In this document: piece after piece, positions 55,308 to 64,000 of the stretch | Numbering within the stretch: the stretch's first letter is position 1 | Layout: every line of letters starts with the position of its first letter | Source of the DNA: Gautieria morchelliformis | Taxonomy: Eukaryota; Basidiomycota; Agaricomycetes; Gomphales; Gomphaceae | Assembly: GCA_015179125.1 (NCBI GenBank) | Contig: WHVA01000368.1 | Location: 1-64,000 of the forward strand | Reading direction: 5' to 3' | DNA length: 64,000 bases | Made by a program: the position numbers and the translations under genes | Notes under the pieces: generated by a model | Databases searched by the model: none | Told to the model about the DNA's origin: nothing | What the model saw: only the letters and a program-made list of their open reading frames with translations

Positions 55308-55489
55308 TGTGTCCCTCCGGCATGGCCGCTCTGCTCTGAGAATGCACTGGTAAGAGATCCCTATTATGATGATTGAGTGTTGTTCTCACTGAGAGAGGGC
55401 AGTTGCCTTTGAAATCAAAGGGAAATGTAATGGGAACCTCGAGGTGGAAACAATTTGTGAGCGGCTCCTCACCTAAGAGGATGATAATC

Positions 55490-55665
55490 TTTCCTCCAAA
55501 TGGCATGTCATTCTGCATGATGCGTTGTAGAGTTTCATTGACACACGCAAGAACAGGGTCGACCACAGCCTCCAAACCTGGAGCTGATACTGGGACACTA
55601 GAGAAAGTCGCAGGAGGGATGGGGTGCATGAGAAGCGTTTGACCTTTGAGAGCACGGCAATGGTG
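55490..55665 (-). pseudogene. PIF1/Helitron-type helicase fragment
   Basis: The minus strand gives DPVLACVNETLQRIMQND, then MPFGGKIIILLGE. This matches the stretch after Walker B in PIF1-like helicases of fungal Helitrons (T-x-R-I-M-x-N-D-x-P-F-G-G-K-x-x-x-L-G-D-F), ending where DFRQ should follow. Only about 40 residues remain. The sequence that follows (EEPLTNCFHLEVPITF) is unrelated, so the fragment is broken at LGE. It is not from the Helitron at 18363, whose equivalent reads RPFGGITVAFGGDF. Confidence 0.6.
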
Positions 55666-55892
55666 TGGATGCAACTGGATGCGATTTCAACTAGTAAATT
55701 CCCACAGTTACTTAATGATTATTAGCAACACCGGAATATCCCGAGCAAATAGTTATTAGCAGCATAAGCGCTCTATTCATTCACCTCAGGGACAACTATG
55801 ATCCACAACCGCAACCCACGTGACTTCTCCGTGAAGTTGAAGCCTATGTGGGTGCGCATGAGATCACATGCATAGTCAAATGTACAATGGGG

Positions 55893-56120
55893 TTATAGGT
55901 GACCAGCAGTGTCGCCGCAGTCCTTCACAAAATTATGCTCGATGCACTTCCCCATCACGCTTGTCTTCCCCACGCCGGAGTTACCCACCATGGCGATTTT
56001 GATCACCATGCTGTGTGATGACTGAGCCCTCTGATAATCGCATAGGTGAATCAGAATAGCCCACATGCCTTGCCCTCCATTCTGTCTGCTATGGGTGCGA
56101 AGCCAAGTTACGGCCACCAT
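55893..56120 (-). pseudogene. Spg1/Tem1-like small GTPase fragment (P-loop only)
   Basis: The minus strand reads SMVIKIAMVGNSGVGKTSVM then GKCIEHNFVKD, the beta1/G1 region of the Spg1/Tem1 septation GTPases (VIKVG.VGDS..GKTSLM.KYVEG.F). The GxxxxGKT box is intact. After VKD the similarity ends (CGDTAG, stop), so the effector and later G boxes are absent. In yeasts these GTPases trigger the mitotic-exit or septation pathway. Here only a captured or leftover exon is seen. Confidence 0.65.
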
Positions 56121-56752
56121 GACCAGCGACCAAACTCAGGCATGTAGATGACATAGTCACTGCTAGGAGGATGTGAGTGACGAGTCAAAGCCCAGCTGGG
56201 GGGAATGGTGCAATCAGTGGCTTAATCGTCATCTAAAACTCAATACAAATGGGTCAGCCATCTTTTATAGACATATCTACTGAACGACCGAGTAACAGCA
56301 ATACATGAGGTGGAGTGTCATGCCGACTACAGGAAATGCACCTACCCTCCACTTTTGCATGAACTTTCCGGGCACTTGCCTTCCCATGTTAGATACGCAC
56401 ACCATAGACGTGATTGCATAAACCAAGTTTGAAATTCACTGTGCCCCCGGCATCCGCTTTTCGCATGTGATCCCCCATCTAGTAGATTGTTATAATGAGT
56501 GCGGCGGTAGAGAGTGTGTGTCTGGTGGTAGAGGCAGCGGGAGATGGCCCTGTTTCACGGCATCTTGGTACCAGCCCCTTCTCCTGAAGGTACTCACGGA
56601 GCATGAACTTTGAGTCGGAGATGGGGCTTGTGCTGAACCTAGACCGGAGCTATGTACACCGGCGCATTGGAACGACAGAAGCAGCAGAACCAAGGAATGG
56701 AAGCACCCAGCGCCAAATTCCGATTGATAGCAGAAGCATGACAGGGACAGAA
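56121..56752. other. No gene recognised
   Basis: Left flank of the hAT element. Short frames on both strands without motifs. Confidence 0.4.
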
Positions 56753-56760
56753 GCGCCGTC

Positions 56761-57688
56761 TAGTGATGGGCACGGCTCGGCCCAGGCCGTCTGCCGAGCC
56801 AGGCTGAGCCGCCGATAGGCCGAGCCAAACCAGGCCCAAGCCATTGGCACATCCGGCTCCAGGGCCTGGCTCAGGTTTTGACAGGCCAGAGCCGAGCCAG
56901 GAAGCCAGGGCCTGAGGGCGCTTAAATCCAGGATCTTCGGTCGCCAAAAAGGACATCTGTGCTCTGATACTGGCATGTACATAAACAGTTTTTCATGATA
57001 TGTAGTGTAGTTACAGTGGTCTTAAACCTTACTCTCTACCCACTTGCCATCTGTTGGAGTTGCAGACCGCAGCGCCCAAAGCCCCTGATTAGTCAGCAGG
57101 TCATTATTGACCGTTTTAGGTCTTGCGCAGTCGCAAGAATTCCCCTTTATTGTGAGTCTTATTGTTCTCATGAAAGTAGCTACTGTCATGTAAAGTCTCC
57201 CTCAGTGGTTTGACACCGTGCAAACACTGAGGTAAGACATCATTCGATCCCTCGTATTATACTATTGTATTTCGCTCACCTGTATGCTACAGTTGATTTG
57301 TTGTCGTATAGGTAACTATAACAGGGGTTTGACACCGTGCAAACACTGAGTTGATTTGTCGTCGTATAGTCTTGTTATTATTATACCATCCACTTGCCAT
57401 GCGTCGTCATCGTATCGATGATTCCGACGATTCCAGGGCAGGTAGTGATTGCGACGACATCATCGACGATGAGGAAGAATTTTAAGGAAGAATTTTAATC
57501 TCTTTTGCGCTACATACAAAAAAATAATATCTGTGTCTACAATCCATTCCATGGCCCAAGCCAAGGCCAAGCTGGAGCCGAGCCAGGCCAAGTGCCAAGG
57601 GCCTGGCTCAGGATTTTGCAAGCCAAAGCCAGCGCTAACCAGGCCAAAGCCACGGCTTTCAGGCCAAGCCAGGCCGTGCCCATCACTA
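56761..57688. mobile_element. Non-autonomous hAT-type element with perfect 8-bp TSD
   Basis: The ends are inverted repeats starting TAGTGATGGGCACGGC (right end GCCGTGCCCATCACTA) and the flanks are the perfect 8-bp duplication GCGCCGTC (56753-56760 and 57689-57696). An 8-bp duplication and TAGTG termini are typical of hAT transposons. Subterminal regions (~120-200 bp each side) are rich in GGCTCGGC/GCCAAGCC motifs in opposite orientation. The 928-bp element has no transposase, so it needs an autonomous partner. Confidence 0.9.
57201..57350. repeat. Duplicated hairpin motif inside the hAT element
   Basis: TTTGACACCGTGCAAACACTGAG occurs as near-identical blocks at 57209-57231 and 57328-57350. 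The first has the full hairpin CTCAGTGGTTTG / CAAACACTGAG around the loop ACACCGTG. GTTGATTTGT(C/T)GTCGTATAG also occurs twice nearby. Confidence 0.65.
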
Positions 57689-57908
57689 GCGCCGTCGCGG
57701 CAAGTTACCAAGAGAAGGGAAGAAGCCAGAGAGTGATAAGATGTAGCCAGGAACCCGAAGCCAAACGCAGCCTCGGGACACGTGGCCGCCATGCACAGGG
57801 CGGAATTCACCGGGACGCTATGTGTCGATCACGTGGGTCGTGGGAGAAACCGTCGTCACCCGCATCCACGCAGCCGAACCTCGGACACGCAGAGCAGACA
57901 GAACAAGA

Positions 57909-57916
57909 TATAAATA
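57909..57916 (+). promoter_or_regulatory. TATA-box-like element before the inverted repeat
   Basis: TATAAATA lies about 35 bp upstream of the left arm of the large inverted repeat. If used, the transcript would run through both arms. Confidence 0.35.
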
Positions 57917-57945
57917 CAACGAGGGCGCCGCTAACTCGCGTACAC

Positions 57946-58255
57946 TAGACTAAAGCCCCTCGACGCGGGGCTAAATCCGAACATTCCATATCTGCTCCAC
58001 TCCTGCTGAGTCCTGCACCTCGGCCTCCGAGTCGGGCCTCCTCTGCGAGCTGCGCGACATTCACATATACACCCTACTCGCGCCCCAAACAAGCGCGCCA
58101 TTGTGCTTTCTCCCCGCGTCCTAGAGTGTGGCGGCGAATGCGGGTGCCTGGCGCGCATGGGCCCCCCCAGTACCGTGCCTGGCACGTGCCCAAAATGTCA
58201 CTGCTTCCCCACGCTCATTTAAATGACATGCCAAGAAGAGTACTTCCACACTCGT
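57946..58255 (+). repeat. Large inverted repeat, left arm
   Basis: About 310 bp whose complement is found at 58690-58978. Shared in order: TAGACTAAAGCCC, TAAATCCGAAC, CTGCACCTCGGC, GCGCTGCGCGA-like, GGCGGCGAATRCGGGTGCC, TGGCGCGCATG, AATGTCACTGCTT, CATTTA.TGACATGCCAAG. Similarity is clearly below 100%, so it is not an assembly artefact. Confidence 0.82.
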
Positions 58256-58689
58256 ACATCACGATCGTGATCGAAGTGATCGATCGACCGTGGATCAGAA
58301 GTATTGATGATATACCCATTTAGGGTCGATTCACGTCAAGCGCGCGCCTGGTCCGATCTTCGAATCCAACCCATTGTTTCTATTCTCGGCTCCCGGCAGC
58401 GCGGTGCCGCATTACGATTTGGTTGCGACTCACTTGGCGGTGTAACTGTTAGTGCGCACCGGTGAATTATGTAAGGGTCGGTATACTGCAGTGAGCCTTG
58501 ACCTGTGATGGATAGCGATGATGGTATACGAAGAACTATTGAGACGTCTTGTGCCACCCGGCAGGAGTAACTACTAACCGAAGTGCCGTCATAACACATC
58601 TCCGTTAGCGGAATCGAGGTATTGCAGGCCCTAAATATGACGGTTGAGGCCTGTTGAGCATGTGCAAGCTGTATTGCCATCGGCGGCCG
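58256..58689. other. Spacer between inverted-repeat arms
   Basis: About 430 bp without an inverted partner. Contains the small palindrome CGATCGTGATCG-like run at 58262-58290. No gene recognised. Confidence 0.5.
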
Positions 58690-58978
58690 AGGAGATGAAC
58701 CCGAGTGTGTGGAGGCGAACGGCCGGGAAGCGTTCTTCTTGGCATGTCAGGTAAATGACCGTGGGAAAGCAGTGACATTTTCCACCCACGTGGTACCGGC
58801 AGAGTGCGTACACATGCGCGCCAGGCACCCGTATTCGCCGCCAGACTCGTGCAATGGCGTGCTTCGGGCCGCGAGATGGGTGTAAAGGTGAGCATCGCGC
58901 AGCGCGCAGAGCAGGACGCCGAGGTGCAGATATTATGGAACGTTCGGATTTAACGTCGGGATCGAGGGCTTTAGTCTA
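58690..58978 (-). repeat. Large inverted repeat, right arm
   Basis: Complement of the left arm with substitutions and short gaps. Neither arm contains a conserved open frame. Confidence 0.82.
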
Positions 58979-59004
58979 CTTAGTTCAGTTTTCGCCTTCA
59001 AGGC

Positions 59005-59316
59005 CTACTTGTCGTCCTCCTGCGCTTCTTCAGCCGTCCGAACTTCCTCGGCTTTCCGTGCCTCTTCGGCTATTTGTGCGGCTTCAGCATGCGCCTTCCG
59101 TTCCACTTTGGCTTTTTCGGCATCCTCCCGCCGCTTCTTCTCTGCAGCTGCTTTGTGCTCCTGTGCAAGTTGCCGTTTTTCCTGTAGAGCCTTCATCAGC
59201 TCTTCCACTTCCCGCTCAGCCTGTGCGAGCTCCGCGCCGACCTCATCGACCTCGTTGATCTCGTCGTCACGTGTCTTTGACATTGATCCGTGATTGATGA
59301 TGATGGGAGAAGACAC
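59005..59316 (-). CDS. Small hypothetical protein, Lys/Glu/Ala coiled coil
   Basis: The minus frame from ATG 59314-59316 gives 103 residues. After MSSPIIINHGSMSKTRDD the protein is almost entirely a charged helix (EREVEELMKALQEKRQLA, KKRREDAEKAKVERKAHA) ending EDDK. Heptad spacing of Leu/Ala implies a coiled coil. Similar short N-terminal parts are seen in gag-like proteins next to LTRs in basidiomycetes, and an LTR starts 100 bp away, but in the other orientation. The complementary Ser/Ala/Cys-rich ORF (59009-59293) is its shadow. Function unknown. Confidence 0.4.
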   Translation of the reverse strand: MSSPIIINHGSMSKTRDDEINEVDEVGAELAQAEREVEELMKALQEKRQLAQEHKAAAEKKRREDAEKAKVERKAHAEAAQIAEEARKAEEVRTAEEAQEDDK

Positions 59317-59415
59317 GAACCTGAACGCAAAACAAAGCTTATGTAACTACCCCAACCGGGTGATCTCCGGGATCTCGTTTATGGCCTCATGGGTTCGGCC
59401 ATAAGGGGGAGGTAC

Positions 59416-59864
59416 TGTTACGACCCATTCACGAATCCGGACCGAAGCTCGGCTTCGGTTCTCATTCGGGAACCTCAGGTATTTCTCGTCTTCCTTCGGG
59501 TTTCCCTTTGCACTTCCCATCACCCCTGATACCCTTGTTAGTTAGTTCCCCGTTTACCTGACCCTTGTTTCCCCTGACCGTTGATCCGATCATGTTCTCT
59601 TCATGACCCTGCACGCTACTTTGCTATATAGACCTCCAGTCCATGTACAGTAGCTCCTCAGTTCAGATATCGAATTAGCTTATTGTACTTGAGACCCTCT
59701 GCTTGATATCGAAACCCGTATATCGGCTTACAGCCGAGACCACTCCTGAAATCTGGGCAGAACATAGAGTGGGTGCAACCCAAGAGGTTGAAGCCAAGCC
59801 CTCTGTCCCGAGACCCAAGTTCGGCCTGGTATAGCCGAACGGCAGTACAAACACAACCTTAACA
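59416..59864 (+). repeat. LTR, family LTR-D (likely a 3' LTR or solo LTR)
   Basis: From TGTTACGACC to CCTTAACA (449 bp), preceded by a polypurine tract (ATAAGGGGGAGGTAC, to 59415) and containing a TATA box (TATATAGA, ~59622) with CTCAGTTCAGATATC downstream. The 5-bp flanks (GGTAC / GACTG) do not match, so the left partner has been lost. No second copy in the window. Confidence 0.7.
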
Positions 59865-59899
59865 GACTGTTGGGCAAAGGGCGGTGGTAAAGAGGGTCA

Positions 59900-60907
59900 C
59901 ACTGCAGGCATAGAAAGGTTTTCTTGCCTGAAAAACTGTTCAAAAAACTGTAAAGATTTTCCAAATATTTTTAGGGTTTTTTTATGTAAAAAAACTATAA
60001 GAAAATTTTCTTTTTTTATTAGAATTTGTTGAGCAAGAAAATTGTAAAAAAAAATCCAAGGTTTTGCAGGGTTTCTTATGGGTTTGTTGTGTTTTCACAG
60101 GGTGTGGTGGTGCAGTGGGACCACCGCGGCTGGGTGTCACTTACTTGAGCAGCACTCGCTGGTTCAAATCCCGCGCCCCCACCCTTGTTTCACCCACTAG
60201 TCATTGCCCATTACCACTACTCCTGGCACACACTATAACCTACTACTTCAAAAAAAAAAATATTCGGAAAAAAACCGACTGTGTAACCCCGCTGAAACCC
60301 TATCGATGTCACAGGGGTGAAAGCTCCCCATTCCAAAAACGGTCATCCTTCATTCTCAACAATATTGATGTTACCGGATCGGGCATTGGGTGTTTCTCAC
60401 TTAACATCTAGGCCTAGCCCTAGAACCCATGGTCCCATGGCTATGCTCAAACCTTACGAAAGGCTATTGTGTCACTACCCCAAGTTAGAAGGAATTGTCA
60501 CACATTAACATGACTAATAACGACGTGGCGGCGGGTGTTGAAGGGATGAGTGAGGCACGGGAGTCGGAGTGACTGAAGGGTTAAAAGTGGCATCACATGC
60601 TTAGACTAGTCCTTTGTTTGTATGCCTGGCTACAGTGCACCATAAGTGCCAAGCGCTTCGAGCACTCTAATTGATTAACTCACTCACTCACTCACTTGTG
60701 TTTTCACAAAGAAACTTATAAAAACACATAAACAAACCCTGCCAAAAACTTTAAACTTTTTTACAATTTTCTTGCTGAACAAATTCTAACAAAAACATAA
60801 AAATTTGTTAAAGTTTTTTTACATTAAAAACACTAAAAAAAATTGGAATATCTTTACAATTTTTTGAACAGTTTTTCAGACCAGGAAATTTTTATATCCC
60901 TCCAGTG
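59900..60907. mobile_element. Non-autonomous TIR element (CACTG MITE), copy 2
   Basis: Ends start CACTGCAGGCAT (left) and CACTGGAGGGAT (right, complemented) and continue as inverted repeats for about 100 bp, sharing CTGAAAAACTGTTCAAAAAA with copy 1 at 3971-4788. TCA flanks both sides (59897-59899 and 60908-60910). The surrounding copia gag tail closes when the element and one TCA are removed, supporting a 3-bp duplication. It carries a tRNA-like insert. Confidence 0.8.
60101..60258 (+). mobile_element. tRNA-derived SINE-like sequence
   Basis: A-box-like TGGTGCAGTGG (60108-60118) and a perfect B box GGTTCAAATCC (60161-60171) lie 53 bp apart, within a tRNA-shaped segment (60101-60183) whose outer ends GGTGTGG / CCCCCACC can pair at six of seven positions. 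A short unrelated body and an A-run (60248-60257) follow. A long variable arm would make it Ser/Leu-like, but the anticodon arm is not clear, so it is either a tRNA pseudogene or a SINE, not a working tRNA. Confidence 0.45.
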
Positions 60908-63900
60908 TCAGGGGCCAAGCGGAAAGAGGGGCAAACATGGTAAAGGCAAGGGTAAAGAGAAAAGGGGGGCAGTACTGCAAATGCAGCTGGAGTGAACACA
61001 GCGGATGATGGTGATGATTGTGCCTTCACAACTACGTTCGATGGAGCAACTCTTGCTCAAACAGCTGCATCACAATCTGACAAGGTCACTGAAATCTTGG
61101 ATACAGGTGCAAGCACTCACATGTCACCGTATTAAGACCTTTTCACTAATTTTACCCCATTATCCCTCCTAAAACTATCCACGCTGCAGACAAGACCGTG
61201 TTTGAAGCTATAGGCCGAGGGGATATGAAAATCGAAGTCCCAAATGAAAACAGAATGACTCACATTACACTGAAGAATGTCTTGTATGCCCCCACAATCA
61301 CTTTTACGCTCATCTCGATCGGACACTGCGACAAAGCAGGTTTCTATTGCACATTCGGTGGAGGTTTGTGCACTCTTCACAGTGCTACTGGCAAAGTCTA
61401 TGCCTCAATCCTGAAGACCCAAGGCCTTTACCGTTTTAAGCATGACATGAAAATAAGTGCCAATATGACACATACCATCACGTCACTCACAGATTTGCAC
61501 ACTCATATGGGCCACATCTCCCCTATCATCCCAAAATGTCTAGTCAGTGGTGGGCTAGTCGAAGGCATAGAACTCGACTTATCTGCACCCGCTGAGCTTT
61601 GTGAGACATGCATAAAGATGAAGATTACAAGAAAGCCCGTACCCAAAGAATGAGTCAGTGAGAAAGCAAAAGTTGAAGGCGAAAAAATACACACAGATGT
61701 GTGGGGACCTGCACAGGTCGAGATGATAGGTGGTAAACATTACTATATGCTCATGAGGCTCTCCTTTTGATGCAAAGGAACATCAAAATGAAAACACTGC
61801 AATCGGATCATGGAGGTGAGTACCTCAGCAACGAGTTTAAAGCTTACCTTGCCACTCAAGGTACTCAATGTCAACTTACCGTCCACAATACACCAGAACA
61901 AAACGGTGTAGCCAAACGCCTCAATCACACAATTATTGAACATGCCCGTGCCATGCTTCTCAATGCCACTTTGCCTAAGTTCCTTTGGGGCGAAGCACGT
62001 AATGCATGCGACATACCTGAAGAACTGCACTTCCACACATGCACTCCCTGATGAAACCCCCTTTGAAATGGTCGATGAAGTGAAACCAAACTTAGCTGAG
62101 TTGCTGAAATGGGGAGAAAAGGTTTATGTGAAGGTAGAAGATGTTGCCAAGCTAGATGCTAAAGCAACAGATGGGCGTTGGGTCAGATTCAGCACCGACA
62201 GCAAAGGACATGGAATCTATTGGCCAGCAAAATGCAGTGTTACAGTGGAACACAATATTGTTTTTGAAAAGAAAGTACGCACCTCTGTTCCGATTCTCCA
62301 GCCCGAGGAGGAGATTAGACCAAGTAGCAGTCTGGAAAATCCAAGCATACCTTTCAAATCCATTTCCATTCCACTTCCTGCCCCTCCACCTTCCGAACCT
62401 GATCCACTAGAAGACTTTGAAAAGACCCCTGATTCCGACAAGCTAGAAGGACACGGTTTGCGAGTAAAGAAGCCATCAGAATATATACACTGAGTTGTAG
62501 AGGGTGTAGGTACCAGCGATGGTCGTCCCAAAGGCCTATTTTCCCAAAAGGGCTTCAGGTGCTGAAAGAACACACCACTGCTATGTTTTTCGAAGCAGAG
62601 AGTGAAGAGGATGAGGACGAGTTGCCAGCCCTGAGCGTGGATGAAGAGGATGACCCACCATTTTCAATCTTCGATGAATTTGTTGAAGAGATCCCAACCC
62701 TGTTTACTGACAATGAAGATGAGCCAGATGTTTTTGCCATGCCTGCATGAGTGGATCTTGGAGAACCTGAAACATTGGAGGAGGCGTTACAGAGTGAGAA
62801 TGCACCAGAGTGGATGAAAGCGGTGAAGAAAGAACTCAACGTGCTGCATGCTACTGGTACATGGACCATTGTCGAAAGGCCTGAAGATGTAAATATAGTC
62901 GACTGCGGATGGGTCTTCCGAATTAAGCGCAATGCCCTAGGAAAATCCTCGAGTTTAGAGCTTGGCTTGTTGCCCAAGGATATACGCAGGCATTCAGAGT
63001 AGATTATGATGAAACATTCTCACCTGTGGCTAGGCTAGAGTCACTCCAGATCATATCTTCACGCGCTGCCAGAAACGACTGGCCTCTCCACCGGATGGAT
63101 GTCAGTAGTGTGTACCTCAATGCTCCTCTCACAGAGCCAATTTATATGCACCAGCCACCAAATTTCACCGAGGGAAGGCCAAAGCATGTTTGCCTACTCA
63201 AAAGGCATTATACGGCCTGAAGCAATCAGGTCACAAATGGTATAAATGTTTGTCACGTGCCTTTTATGACTTTGGCTTCACCCATAGTGCGGCTGATCCT
63301 GCTGTGTTTTATAAACACGCTCATGGCGCACACACCATTGTGGCGGTCGCAGTAGATGACTGAACTATCACAGCCAATGCTAAAAAGCCTATGGCCAATG
63401 TAACAGAGCAGTTAAAATCCATATTTAAGATGAAAAATCTAGGAGACTTATCTTGGCTCTTAGGAATGGAGGTCAAACGAGACCATCAGAAACGTACCAT
63501 CTCATTTGCTCAGCATGCCTATATCTACACCATCCTCAGATGTTTCAATCTACAAGACGCAGCATCACTCACAATCCCACTTGATTCACATAGCTTCCTA
63601 TCCAAATCACAATGCCCCTTGACATCACAGCAATTTGAAGACATGTGCAATGTACCCTATCGTGAGGCAGTTGGTTCGCTGATGTCGGTGGCTCTTGCGA
63701 CGCGACCAGATATCACGTTCGCAGTTTCCTACCCCTCACAGTTTATGGAAAATGTTATTTCGTTATTTCATTGCCTTGCCAAAATGGGAAGGACTGGGAG
63801 GAGTCTGCGCATTAACTCGAGCGCAGGAGATGCAAAAGAGTCATTTTGGCTACATACCTTCCTTTCTGAGATTGCGCGACCTCTAACATCCCTAATCACT

Positions 63901-64000
63901 CTCTATTCTGACAATCAGTCAGCAATTGTCCTAGCTAAAGACAATCAACACCATGCACGCACCAAACATATCGATATTCACTACAATTTCATTCACGAAG
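60908..64000 (+). pseudogene. C2 copia pol: protease, integrase, RT, RNase H
   Basis: Protease DTGAST (61100-61117), pre-integrase LHTHMGHISP (~61500), integrase HTDVWGPAQ (~61695), SDHGGEYLSNEF (~61807) and PEQNGVAKRLNHT (~61890), an acidic spacer with DEEDDPP, RT DEVYL-like and VYLNAPLTEPIYMHQPP (~63110), the catalytic region VAVDD followed at once by TGA (63361-63363), then LGDLSWLLGMEV, and RNase H SDNQSAIVLAKD and HARTKHIDIHYNF at the right edge. Stops at about 61132, 61651, 61768, 62049, 62491 and 62748 and several frameshifts. Not functional. Confidence 0.88.

Larger units (their letters stand above)
59865..64000 (+). mobile_element. Degenerate Ty1/copia (copy C2), runs off the window
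   Basis: Gag end, protease, integrase, RT and RNase H of a copia element on the plus strand. The 5' side stops at LTR-D and the 3' side continues past the window. It is split by the CACTG MITE 59900-60907. Removing that MITE and one TCA joins a Lys/Gly-rich gag tail. Many stops and frame changes make it much older than the copia at 33946. Confidence 0.88.

Noticed and set aside
54726..55674. LLGEEP motif occurring in two neighbouring minus frames as evidence of an internal protein duplication
   Set aside because: The similarity is limited to a few residues around GEEP and could be chance. Alignment beyond it is poor.
60101..60183. Functional tRNA gene
   Set aside because: One acceptor pair and one T-stem pair are broken, the anticodon arm is unclear and it sits inside a MITE with an A-run following. 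SINE or pseudogene is more likely.

Overview
The window looks like heterochromatin-like, transposon-packed nuclear DNA from a filamentous basidiomycete (most likely an Agaricomycete). The evidence is established family knowledge combined with what is visible: a fungal C2-NACHT-WD40 gene with 47-92 bp GT-AG introns, a PIF/Harbinger transposon with the partner gene common in mushrooms, chromodomain-bearing Ty3/gypsy elements, Ty1/copia elements, a Helitron and a LINE with an RNase H domain. The species cannot be named from the sequence. No rRNA gene, CRISPR array or clearly functional tRNA is visible, and few or no intact cellular genes remain.

Layout. 1-3887 is a decayed minus-strand gypsy (G1) split by a solo LTR (1213-2625), which itself holds another solo LTR (1243-1663). 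3971-4788 is a CACTG-ended MITE. 5095-10571 is a minus-strand NLR-type gene (C2-like, helical, NACHT and 17 WD40 repeats) with small frame-breaking deletions. 10636-11556 is a TRIM (miniature LTR element). 11678-15201 is a Harbinger element with two apparently intact convergent genes. 15637-18202 holds a P450-like gene tail, a ~300-bp tandem duplication and a ladder of duplicated exon-intron units. 18363-23866 is a decayed Helitron with its 3' hairpin and CTAG end, followed by AT-rich repeats and a 21-bp minisatellite (to ~26030). 26208-29870 is a 5'-truncated LINE with an insertion. 31929-32723 is a GH3 glycosidase remnant.

From 32735 to 52422 there is a deep nest of retroelements whose borders can be fixed by target-site duplications (TSDs). 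A nearly complete copia (33946-38520, TSD CCCCC) and an internally deleted gypsy (G2, 38539-48748, TSD CAAAT) sit 13 bp apart in older element DNA. G2 is split by a 6.5-kb non-coding LTR element (LARD, 40534-47007, TSD CATGA), which carries a solo LTR (44187-44729). Further right three LTRs are nested inside one another (50469-52422). 52.4-56.8 kb holds unidentified DNA with fragments of a PIF1-type helicase and a Spg1/Tem1-like GTPase. 56761-57688 is a hAT-type non-autonomous element with a perfect 8-bp TSD. 57946-58978 is a large inverted repeat. The right end is a decayed copia (59865-64000) split by a second CACTG MITE that carries a tRNA-derived, SINE-like insert.

How the parts relate: most elements are dead, and many inactivating changes, including losses of catalytic aspartates, are C-to-T or G-to-A changes consistent with former CpG sites. 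This points to cytosine-methylation decay. The LARD, the nested LTR at 1243-1663 and G2 share LTR termini, and the LARD and G2 share the polypurine tract, so the LARD was probably moved by proteins of the G2 family. The Harbinger element is the best candidate for recent activity.
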